Of a DNA stretch of 14,381 bases, positions 1-6,221 are shown one piece after another. Made by a program: the position numbers and the translations under genes. Within the stretch, counting starts at the first letter, position 1; each line of letters begins with the position of its first letter. A model generated the notes under the pieces. It did no database searches. It was not told the origin of the DNA and saw only the letters and a list, made by a program, of their open reading frames with translations. The DNA lies in assembly GCA_964434955.1 (NCBI GenBank), contig CAYSXI010000142.1, positions 1-14,381 on the forward strand. The letters run 5' to 3'. This DNA is from JANQLU01 sp964434955 (GTDB lineage: Bacteria > Planctomycetota > Planctomycetia > Pirellulales > Pirellulaceae).

Positions 1-818
1 GCCATTGAGATTGCCACGGGCATATCGTCTTGAAGGCAGCGATTCAAAACCAGTTCGTCCCGTTTACGCAAACCTGCTTTGGTCAATCGTAGATGCCCAA
101 GCCGATCGCCTTCGTAAGGGTCAGCACCGGAGACATAGAAAACGAGATCGGGCTGGAAATGATTGAAGACTTGATCCAGGCCTTTGTTCAAAAGATCCAG
201 GTATTCTTCATCTTCGGTGCCTTCGTCGACTCCGATGTCCAAGTCGCCTGCGGTTTTTCGAAAAGGGAAGTTTTTGTTGCAGTGCATGGAAAACGCAAAA
301 AGCGTGGCATCGTTTTTCGCGACCGCCGCGGTCCCGTTGCCTTGATGAACATCACAGTCAATGAAGAGAACGTTCTGAACCAGGTTCTGCTGCTGACACA
401 CTTTCGCGGCGACGGCAACGTCATTAAACACACAATAGCCCTGGCCACTCTCTGGGAAAGCGTGATGGGTTCCGCCGGCCAAGTTGACGGCGACCCCCGA
501 ATCCATTGCGGCATTGGCAGCCGCGATTGAGGCTCCGGTCGAGCGCCGTGAACGAATCACCATTTTCTCGGACCAGGGAAATCCAATCCGGCGGATTTCG
601 AGATCGGTCAGTTCGCCCGTCGCGACTCGTCTCACGTAGTCCGAATCGTGAACGGTTTCCAGTTCCAGATCGGTCGCTTCCGGGGCCGGCTGAATGTCGG
701 CCGCCGGAAATTTGCCGGAGGCCTCAACGCGTTCCCGCAATAGCCGATATTTGGCCATCGGGAATCGGTGTTTGGGGGGAAGAGGAAGTTCAAAAACGTC
801 GGAATAAAAAAGCTTCAT
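1..818 (-). CDS. Histone deacetylase-like (class IV/HDAC11-type) metal-dependent deacylase, C-terminus cut by window edge
   Basis: The reverse strand gives 272 codons without a stop, beginning MKLFYSDVFELPLPPKHRFP and leaving the window at base 1. Deacetylase landmarks appear in order: GGTHHA with the active-site His pair at 118-119, DCDVHQGNGTA with metal ligands D154, D156 and H158, and GADPYEGDRLG with metal ligand D233. The family (arginase/deacetylase fold) hydrolyses N-acetyl groups from acetyl-lysine or acetylated small amines using Zn or Fe. The bacterial substrate cannot be told from sequence. There is no signal peptide, so it is cytoplasmic. The ATG lies in an ATGA overlap with the stop of the upstream QueD gene (bases 815-818), which strongly fixes this start and implies translational coupling. 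Family members are about 300 residues long, so only a short tail is missing. An acetylpolyamine or acetoin-utilisation-type role is also possible. Confidence 0.93.
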   Translation of the reverse strand, partial: MKLFYSDVFELPLPPKHRFPMAKYRLLRERVEASGKFPAADIQPAPEATDLELETVHDSDYVRRVATGELTDLEIRRIGFPWSEKMVIRSRRSTGASIAAANAAMDSGVAVNLAGGTHHAFPESGQGYCVFNDVAVAAKVCQQQNLVQNVLFIDCDVHQGNGTAAVAKNDATLFAFSMHCNKNFPFRKTAGDLDIGVDEGTEDEEYLDLLNKGLDQVFNHFQPDLVFYVSGADPYEGDRLGHLRLTKAGLRKRDELVLNRCLQDDMPVAISM

Positions 819-1297
819 TGGCTTTCACCAAGAGAGGCCTCCAACCAGGTCGTCGATTCTTCCTTGGGGCCGCTGCGGACGACCGCACAACTCTCGTCGG
901 TTTCCCAAAGCTTGACTTGGGTCAGCTTTAGTTGACCGTCGACTTCGCGAAGCAAAGCCGGACCAACTTCCGACAACAAATAAGCGGCCATATTTTCAGC
1001 GGTCGGATTTTCAGGCAGCAAGAAAAGCTTGCTATTGAGGCTCGAGATGGCATCGATCGTTTTGCGGTCTTGGTCCCAAAGAATGAATCCATGATCCCAA
1101 TTTTCGTCGAGCCAGCCTTTGAAAAGTTTCTTGATAATCGAAAAGTCAACCACGCGGCCAACGTCGTCCGTCTTTTCACCGGTCACGGTTACTTCGACGG
1201 CGTAATTGTGTCCGTGCAAGTTTTCGCACTTTCCGCCATGATTCATCAGTCGATGGCCAGCACAAAACTTAAGACGTCGTGAGATCTCGATATTCAT
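815..1297 (-). CDS. queD: QueD/PTPS family: 6-carboxy-5,6,7,8-tetrahydropterin synthase (6-pyruvoyltetrahydropterin synthase homologue)
   Basis: This is a 160-residue tunnel-fold pterin enzyme starting MNIEISRRLKFCAGHR. Zinc ligands are H15 (in CAGHR) and H28/H30 (in ENLHGHNY), and C24 is the expected catalytic cysteine. WDHGF lies mid-protein and the pterin-anchoring WETDESC near the C-terminus. QueD converts 7,8-dihydroneopterin triphosphate, the product of FolE2 encoded two genes upstream, to 6-carboxytetrahydropterin for queuosine/preQ0. The reading frame extends 10 codons upstream to a TTG at 1327. I prefer the ATG at 1297 because homologues begin at this strand, although neither has a clear Shine-Dalgarno. 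The stop overlaps the deacetylase start by 4 nt. A glutamate directly after C24 also gives an E-x-x-HGH pattern, the signature I recall for PTPS-III folate-type enzymes, so a second product is possible. The family call is secure; the exact product is less so. Confidence 0.9.
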   Translation of the reverse strand: MNIEISRRLKFCAGHRLMNHGGKCENLHGHNYAVEVTVTGEKTDDVGRVVDFSIIKKLFKGWLDENWDHGFILWDQDRKTIDAISSLNSKLFLLPENPTAENMAAYLLSEVGPALLREVDGQLKLTQVKLWETDESCAVVRSGPKEESTTWLEASLGESQ

Positions 1298-1375
1298 GGC
1301 CGATGTTAAGCGTTTCAATCTTCTCAAGCAGGGTTGCCCGAATCCTTTGTGCTCGAATCCAGTCTACCGAGACGG

Positions 1376-1717
1376 CTAGGAATTGAGCTTCGGGTTGTTG
1401 ATGTGGCGATCCTTGTCGCGCGCCGTCTTCTTCTCGAGATTTTGTTCAAGCGCCTGAGTTAAATCAACACCCGTCTGGTTGGCAATGCAAATCAGGACAA
1501 ACAAGACATCGGCGAGTTCATCAGAAAGTTCGGCCTTTTCGCCGGACTTGAAGCTTTGATCGCCGTAGGTTCTGGACATAATTCTCGCCAGTTCGCCGAC
1601 TTCTTCGACGAGCTGGGCAAGATTTGTCAGTTCCGAAAAATAACGGACTCCGATACTGGAAATCCATTGATCAACCTTCTCTTGGGCCTGGCTAAGGGTA
1701 AGGTCGGATTGAGTCAT
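1376..1717 (-). CDS. MazG-like nucleotide pyrophosphohydrolase
   Basis: This is a 113-residue all-alpha protein. It carries the MazG metal-binding pattern: E38-E39-x-x-E42 in QLVEEVGELAR, then E67-x-x-D70 in ELSDELADVLF. These acidic helices bind Mg for alpha-beta cleavage of nucleoside triphosphates to the monophosphate and pyrophosphate. It has one MazG domain, about the size of short MazG/iMazG proteins, and not the tandem form of E. coli MazG. The gene follows folE2 by 33 nt on the same strand and precedes queD by 78 nt, so it is probably in the same transcript. Its position invites the idea that it acts on dihydroneopterin triphosphate or cleans up aberrant NTPs, but the sequence does not decide the substrate. 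The ATG at 1717 has no good ribosome site upstream. Confidence 0.88.
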   Translation of the reverse strand: MTQSDLTLSQAQEKVDQWISSIGVRYFSELTNLAQLVEEVGELARIMSRTYGDQSFKSGEKAELSDELADVLFVLICIANQTGVDLTQALEQNLEKKTARDKDRHINNPKLNS

Positions 1718-1750
1718 TTCGGGGAACGCTTTGGCGATATGGGTGAAAGG

Positions 1751-2707
1751 TCAAACGGTAAAGCCGCCTTCGATTCCCTTGATTACGATCGCGGTCGCAT
1801 CGTGCGGGTGGAGGCTTTCGTAATGGTCGATGCGGACGCGATAGTCGGCGTACTCCGAGTTGGGTTCGAGAACTGACTTGACCTGACGAGCGGCATCTTC
1901 GCAAAACATCAAATTGGATCCGTTGGCACGAGCAAATTCCTGTTCGTCAGCTCGTTTCACCGCCGTCTGGACGGCCGTTCCCAGGGAGTTTTCGACCTGG
2001 TCAATCAATTTGAGGATCGGGAAGTGCTCCAGGTCATGGAGCAACTCAACCTCGATCTTTGCCTCGCTTCGCTGACTGTGAGGCGTGGCAATCGAGCCGT
2101 TGCTTCGCAGCCAATCGTTGACCTGGGCGACGCTGAGCCAACGATGGTGATCGAAATCCCCCTGGAATTTTTCTTGCATCAACTGGCGGGACAAAGCGGC
2201 TGAACAGGGGCAAGTACTTGAATAGGTGACGACCGTTTCCAGCCGGTATTGTGTTTTTGAGTTTTCCCGCGTCGCAACAATGGTGACCGGGTAGTGCCGC
2301 CAACCATCATTTTGACTTTTCAACGCACGCCGCTTGCAAGCGTAAACGAACGACATCCGCAACTCGGCCTGATCGCTCAATTCCGAGTGGGTCTCAATGA
2401 AACGCGAAAGGATACGTTGCGCAACCTTGGGCGAAAACGAATCTCGCTCAAGCTCGTCCTGAAGCGCCAGATATAGCCGCGACATGTGAATGCCTTTGGC
2501 ATCTGGATCTTTCAGATTCACATAGGCGGAAGCCTTGGCGGGAATCCAAACGACTTGACCTGCCGACATTTCCATCTGAATCATGGTTTCAATTTCAGAC
2601 ATCCCGACTCGATTGAGGCGAGACGACTGCATGGCTTTCGTTTCCGAAGCGATATCCGGGCGAGGTTCACGGATCGGTTGGTCTACGTCGACGGTCTTTT
2701 CGTTCAT
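1751..2707 (-). CDS. folE2: GTP cyclohydrolase FolE2 (type IB)
   Basis: This 318-residue protein matches the COG1469/FolE2 family, which opens GTP to 7,8-dihydroneopterin triphosphate and formate at the head of folate and queuosine synthesis. Visible family blocks are KGIHMSRL (71-78), the STCPCS active-site segment with C166 and C168, TPHSQRS (208-214) with H210, FCEDAAR (268-274) and SLHPHDA (298-304). Its length is as expected for the family. It is unrelated in sequence to the zinc enzyme FolE. FolE2 enzymes accept other metals, and in some bacteria they replace FolE under zinc limitation. I see no Zur-like palindrome in the upstream 300 nt. It is the first gene of the minus-strand cluster. 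The ATG is preceded by a purine-rich AGAAAAGAAACG stretch and not by a strong Shine-Dalgarno. Confidence 0.95.
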   Translation of the reverse strand: MNEKTVDVDQPIREPRPDIASETKAMQSSRLNRVGMSEIETMIQMEMSAGQVVWIPAKASAYVNLKDPDAKGIHMSRLYLALQDELERDSFSPKVAQRILSRFIETHSELSDQAELRMSFVYACKRRALKSQNDGWRHYPVTIVATRENSKTQYRLETVVTYSSTCPCSAALSRQLMQEKFQGDFDHHRWLSVAQVNDWLRSNGSIATPHSQRSEAKIEVELLHDLEHFPILKLIDQVENSLGTAVQTAVKRADEQEFARANGSNLMFCEDAARQVKSVLEPNSEYADYRVRIDHYESLHPHDATAIVIKGIEGGFTV

Positions 2708-3008
2708 CGTTTCTTTTCTGCTTTCTTTTCACGCTCAAGGCCTGGAACGTCCTTTGGCCGAGCGAACACAAGAGTGTATTTTAATTCAGATTGCGGGAAA
2801 ACCGGCAAACTCACTGCCCTGGGATTGGAAAGTCCCAAGATGCTAATCCGGGAATGGGGGGGACAATTAACCGAGACGCCGCCTTTTACGTGACCCGCAA
2901 TCTTTTCAGAATACGGATAAGCGAGAACATTCCCGGGTGACTCGCTCAGGTATCAGGTCGCAGAATCGGGCGTGGGTTGCCTTGTTATTCGTTGGGAAAG
3001 GCAAAATA
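2708..3008. other. Divergent intergenic region between folE2 and the D-2-hydroxyacid dehydrogenase
   Basis: These about 300 nt must hold the promoters of both divergent genes. An A/T-rich patch on the minus strand (TAAAAT, bases 2778-2783) could be part of the folE2 promoter, but no convincing -35 accompanies it. An open frame runs from a GTG at 2937 into the plus-strand gene, but its predicted residues look non-coding, so I leave it intergenic. No repeat, RNA gene or clear operator was recognised. Confidence 0.5.
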
Positions 3009-3011
3009 TTG
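2995..3011 (+). promoter_or_regulatory. Ribosome-binding site that decides a TTG start
   Basis: GGAAAGG at 2995-3001 lies 7 nt ahead of TTG at 3009. This is among the best Shine-Dalgarno spacings in the window. It supports starting the D-2-hydroxyacid dehydrogenase at this TTG and not at the GTG at 2937, 24 codons upstream. Confidence 0.6.
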
Positions 3012-4037
3012 AATATTGTTTTGGGCTTTAAGGTTAACGAAACACAGGTCAAAAAGATCCAATCGGTGCTGGACCGGTTGGAAATTGCTGCAAATCTGAT
3101 CGTGCGACCCGAACGCGATCTGGCGAGCGAGTTGCAAACGGCCAACGTCTTTTGTGGACACATCAAATGCGAGGTCGACTGGGAAACCATCGTCAACAAC
3201 GGAAACCTGACCTGGATTCAGTCTTCAGCTGCTGGACTCGATCACTGCCTGGTTCGCGAAGTGATTGAATCGGAGATTCAGGTGAGCGGCGCCTCAGGGC
3301 TGTTTGCAAACCAGGTCGCCGAAACCGCAATGGCTTTACTCCTCGGTTTGCTGCGGCGGACCTATCTTTTCGAAAGTGCGAAACGAAATCAGCTTTTTGA
3401 ACGGCTTCCCACCGACGACTTGTCAGGCAAGCGGGTGGGGATCATTGGTTTTGGCGGCAACGGACAGGTGATCGCAAAAAGGCTTCACGCGTTTCCTGGT
3501 GTTACCGTGGTTGCCAGTGATTTGTTCGCCGACTGGAATGCGAATGGTACATTTGCCGAATGCGACGCCTGGCTTGAAGTCGTTTCTCCCGAAAGGCTCC
3601 TGGAGCGGCTCCCGGAATTTGACATCCTGATCATCACTGTTGGGCTGGATGAATCGACACGCGCGATGATTTCCAGAGAAGAATTCGATCGAATGAAGGC
3701 CGGAAGCTATTTGATCAACGTGGGCCGTGGTGAGGTTGTCGACACGAGTGCTTTGATCGAGGCATTAAACGAGAATCGACTGACGGCGGCCGGAATTGAT
3801 GTGGTCGATCCCGAGCCGATACCGAAAGGGCATCCGATCTGGGAGGTCGAAAACCTGATTTTGACGCCGCATATCGGCGCACAATCGGCGACCCGATTTG
3901 ATGATGTCACTCAACTTTTTTGCGACAACCTTCGCCGCTTTTTCAGTCGCGAACGACTGATCAACTTGGTCGACAAGCAAATGCGCGCCCCACGGCCCGG
4001 GGACCGGTTTGACCCCCTCGCAAGCGTCTTCTCCTAG
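3009..4037 (+). CDS. D-2-hydroxyacid dehydrogenase (NAD-dependent, glyoxylate/hydroxypyruvate reductase-like)
   Basis: The gene encodes 342 residues from the TTG at 3009, beginning (M)NIVLGFKVNETQ, which is the usual beginning of the N-terminal lid domain. The Rossmann nucleotide-binding loop VGIIGFGGNGQVIAKRL starts near residue 144. The catalytic triad is visible: R240 in NVGRGEVVD, E269 in DVVDPEPIP and H288 in LTPHIGA. The family reduces 2-keto acids to D-2-hydroxyacids, or the reverse, in the cytoplasm. The substrate is not predictable here. The coenzyme loop continues with an Asp after the second strand (VVASDLFAD), which favours NAD(H) over NADP(H). An upstream GTG at 2937 would add 24 residues with no resemblance to the family. 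The gene stands alone, divergent from folE2 and 251 nt before the kinase. Confidence 0.93.
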   Translation: MNIVLGFKVNETQVKKIQSVLDRLEIAANLIVRPERDLASELQTANVFCGHIKCEVDWETIVNNGNLTWIQSSAAGLDHCLVREVIESEIQVSGASGLFANQVAETAMALLLGLLRRTYLFESAKRNQLFERLPTDDLSGKRVGIIGFGGNGQVIAKRLHAFPGVTVVASDLFADWNANGTFAECDAWLEVVSPERLLERLPEFDILIITVGLDESTRAMISREEFDRMKAGSYLINVGRGEVVDTSALIEALNENRLTAAGIDVVDPEPIPKGHPIWEVENLILTPHIGAQSATRFDDVTQLFCDNLRRFFSRERLINLVDKQMRAPRPGDRFDPLASVFS

Positions 4038-4086
4038 CCCTTGAATGACGAAGGCAACCTTCTCGTCTTTTAGGCATGTTGGATCG

Positions 4087-4129
4087 CCGGCAAAGAAAAT
4101 CGGGCGGAGTTTTCAATTCCGATTGCCGG
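4087..4129 (+). terminator. Weak hairpin downstream of the dehydrogenase
   Basis: CCGGC (4087-4091) can pair with GCCGG (4125-4129), and AATCGG (4098-4103) with CCGATT (4119-4124), giving a two-part stem with an asymmetric bulge. It lies 50 nt after the dehydrogenase stop. There is no U-run after it, so it is at best an imperfect or Rho-assisted terminator. Confidence 0.2.
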
Positions 4130-4288
4130 TTGGGCAAATAGGTATGGACCGTTTTGCAATGGCCGTAATAAACTTGAGATAGACAATGATCGTGGGGTTA
4201 GAAATTCCGTTTTGAATGTGACCAATCGTGTCTTGCTATCAGTCGATCATGACTCCTTTCCTGAGAGCCGACACGAATAGGTGAAATC

Positions 4289-5461
4289 TTGGACTTCGAT
4301 ATTAGTCAAACGATCGATACAACGCATGGCGAGCTTCACTTGACGAGCCACTTGGACGGCGAATTTGAGTCGAGCCAATGTGAAAAACTCGTTTCGCAGT
4401 ACGACGGGCTGGTCAAAAGCAGTCATCAGCGCTGGACCGCTTATTTGCGTTTCGAAAAAACGTTGGGGTCCGGTGGGCAAGGAATTGTGTTCCTTTCGAA
4501 TCGACGGGGCGCTGACGGCTTTACGTTGCCCGTTGCAGTAAAAGTGTTTTCGCCAGAGCGATTTGCGTCTCCCGAGGCCTACGATTTGGAGATGGCTCGG
4601 TCTGGGCATGTTGCCGCGGCGGCCGCTCGAATTCAGCATGATAACTTGCTGCTCGTTCAGGACTTCCTCGAACGAGATCGGATTCGAATGATGGTGATGG
4701 AGTGGATCGAAGGATTCGATCTTCGTCGTCTGCTGACGCCATCGATGCTTGGCCGAATGGAACATCGTTTTAGTGCCAAACGATGGGAGTACGTGAACCG
4801 GGTTTTGGTGACCGCAGGGAAAGTCCAGCCGAGGTTTAAACCGGGGGTTGCTGTGGCGATTGTGCGCGAATGCCTGGCGGGATTGGCGGCATTGCACAAA
4901 GCGGGAATTGTTCACGCGGATATCAAGCCAGCGAACATCATGTTGAAGCGTTCCGGGCATTCGAAGATTATCGACATTGGAGCGGCTTTTGAAACAGAAT
5001 CGCCACCGGAACGGCGTTCATGCACACCGGCCTACGCGGCTCCCGAGGTGCTAGAGGGCCAATACAATTCGCCTCGCAGTGATTTGGCGAGCCTGGGATA
5101 TGTGTTGGTTGAATTGTTGGCGGGGCAACCGCTTTTTTCCGGCATCAAGAACTTGCCTGAATTGATCGCTGCCAAGCACAGTTTGCCTGATCGTCTCCAT
5201 GAAATGATGCCTCCCGATATTGCCGAGAACGATATCCTGATGTCGTTCTGCTTGGGGCTGGTGAACCCGGATCCCGAGGCCCGATTTCCCAGCGCGAAAG
5301 CGGCGGAGTTGGTCGAAGACATCAGTGCCGCGGCGTTCCAACGTCACTTGGTCAAAGGAAACCTGTCCAGCGAATATGAGAATGATATTCGCATCTGGGT
5401 TGAGGAACTCTTGGAGATCGAGAATTCCGACGGCCACGAGGACGAGACGCAAACTCTTTAG
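4289..5461 (+). CDS. Soluble Hanks-type serine/threonine protein kinase
   Basis: The gene encodes 390 residues from a TTG at 4289, preceded by AGGTGA (4279-4284) with a 4-nt gap. No in-frame ATG occurs before the kinase domain. Kinase elements in order are the glycine loop LGSGGQGIVF (59-68), VAVKVF with ATP-anchoring K85, a helix-C glutamate probably at 101, the catalytic loop HADIKPAN (209-216) with D211, K213 and N216, DIG (229-231) in place of DFG, APE (251-253) and D265 in subdomain IX. All catalytic residues are kept, so it should be active despite HRD to HAD and DFG to DIG. The domain fills residues about 52-345. About 45 acidic residues follow, ending DGHEDETQTL. No transmembrane segment or sensor domain is seen, unlike many planctomycete kinases. 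There is no partner gene nearby, so target and signal are unknown. Confidence 0.93.
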   Translation: MDFDISQTIDTTHGELHLTSHLDGEFESSQCEKLVSQYDGLVKSSHQRWTAYLRFEKTLGSGGQGIVFLSNRRGADGFTLPVAVKVFSPERFASPEAYDLEMARSGHVAAAAARIQHDNLLLVQDFLERDRIRMMVMEWIEGFDLRRLLTPSMLGRMEHRFSAKRWEYVNRVLVTAGKVQPRFKPGVAVAIVRECLAGLAALHKAGIVHADIKPANIMLKRSGHSKIIDIGAAFETESPPERRSCTPAYAAPEVLEGQYNSPRSDLASLGYVLVELLAGQPLFSGIKNLPELIAAKHSLPDRLHEMMPPDIAENDILMSFCLGLVNPDPEARFPSAKAAELVEDISAAAFQRHLVKGNLSSEYENDIRIWVEELLEIENSDGHEDETQTL

Positions 5462-5596
5462 ATCTTACGACCGCATGACCCTATTCAAACTTTGGGGCAG
5501 GGGCTTACCGCAATTCGGCGTGAAACCTGGTTGGGGCAACTTTATTTAGGCAACTTTGGCCGAATTACACTGAGAGGCCAAGCTAACAGCGATCCG

Positions 5597-5613
5597 AAAA
5601 ATCGACCCGGTCG
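5597..5613 (-). terminator. Possible short intrinsic terminator for the 75-residue gene
   Basis: On the minus strand, CGAC-CGG-GTCG (5613-5603) is followed by ATTTTT. The stem is only 4 bp. It lies about 90 nt past the stop of the small gene, in the convergent gap with the kinase. This is a weak candidate. Confidence 0.3.
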
Positions 5614-5702
5614 GCTTTCTCTCAGGATCTGGCAAGCTGGACCGCTCGGGCGGGACGAGATCGACTATTTCTATTTCGCGATTTCGATTGGGATCGAGTG
5701 AC

Positions 5703-5930
5703 TTAAGCCCATTCAAAGCCGGTCGTCTTTTGGACTCGCTCTTCAAAGTTTCCCAGTAGCCCGCCAATCACATCCCATTTCTTGGCCCGGCGGACTTCAA
5801 TGTCGCCGTGTTGATTAACGCGGACGATGGAACTCTTGTTGACACCGGCACTTTCGAGGTCTGCGATATGCAATTCGCCGTCATTGATGACGTCCGAAAG
5901 CTGGTCGCCGGTCATTTCGATAAACTTCAT
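5703..5930 (-). CDS. Small acidic protein of unknown function, 75 residues
   Basis: The product begins MKFIEMTGDQLSDVIND and ends GLLGNFEERVQKTTGFEWA. I do not recognise a named family. The composition looks real: a mixed alpha/beta pattern, no low complexity, and a phrase VRVNQHGDIEVRRAKKWDVIGG that reads like a small beta element followed by a helix. There is no signal peptide, membrane segment or cysteine, so it is probably cytoplasmic. The overlapping plus-strand frame (5808-6044) runs through repeats and looks like a shadow. The ATG at 5930 is part of a repeated unit that supplies AGGA just before it, unusually close to the start. An in-frame ATG at codon 6 is the alternative. It lies 291 nt after the GH2 gene on the same strand and convergent with the kinase. 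Confidence 0.65.
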   Translation of the reverse strand: MKFIEMTGDQLSDVINDGELHIADLESAGVNKSSIVRVNQHGDIEVRRAKKWDVIGGLLGNFEERVQKTTGFEWA

Positions 5931-5989
5931 TCCTGGTCTCTATTCCTGATCTGTATTTTGGTCTTTGTTTCTGATTCTATTTCTGGTTC
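5928..5989. repeat. Degenerate 12-13 bp tandem repeat over the start of the small gene
   Basis: Five successive units follow a TATTyCTGrTCT-like pattern on the plus strand, starting at 5928, 5941, 5954, 5966 and 5978 (lengths 13, 13, 12, 12 and 12). On the coding (minus) strand they read AGAyCAGrAATA, and the last one becomes the ribosome-site and start-codon region of the 75-residue gene. Confidence 0.6.
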
Positions 5990-6008
5990 TAGAAGCCCGG
6001 ACTTCCAT

Positions 6009-6050
6009 GTTTCTGAATCTGCGTTTCTGAATCTGCGTTTCTGAATCTGC
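6009..6050. repeat. Perfect 14-bp tandem repeat, three copies
   Basis: GTTTCTGAATCTGC occurs three times head to tail without a mismatch (6009-6022, 6023-6036, 6037-6050). It resembles the degenerate units at 5966-5989 and is probably a newer expansion of the same tract. It lies in the upstream region of the small gene, and 172 nt after the GH2 stop. Confidence 0.95.
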
Positions 6051-6221
6051 GGATCTTTGCCTATCCAGACCTTCCAAGGTTCGCCCTCAGTTTACCCGGA
6101 ATCCGCGCGCATCAAAAGAACCAAAAATGCGGTACCTCGTCCACGCGACGTCGCTTTCCAGTCAATTAACGAATGAACGCGCTCAAACGTTCGCGCCTTT
6201 TCCGCCTTGTCAGTGCCGAGA

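Noticed and set aside
506..931. 141-residue plus-strand open frame at the left end
   Set aside because: It lies over the deacetylase and QueD coding regions in antisense; low-complexity Arg-rich product.
2937..3008. 24-residue N-terminal extension of the D-2-hydroxyacid dehydrogenase from a GTG
   Set aside because: The extension does not fit the family start, whereas the TTG at 3009 has a well-placed GGAAAGG.
4247..4960. 237-residue minus-strand open frame opposite the kinase
   Set aside because: It lies antisense to an unmistakable kinase domain and has Arg/His/Gln-rich composition with no domain pattern; a shadow frame.
5533..5557. Direct repeat GGCAACTTT, two copies in the kinase/small-gene gap
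   Set aside because: Nine bases repeated once with no partner structure; expected by chance at this scale.
5808..6044. 78-residue plus-strand frame over the small gene and repeats
   Set aside because: It runs through the tandem repeats and antisense to the 75-residue protein, which looks more protein-like.
5928..6050. CRISPR-like array
   Set aside because: Units are only 12-14 bp and directly abutting, without spacers; a simple tandem repeat.
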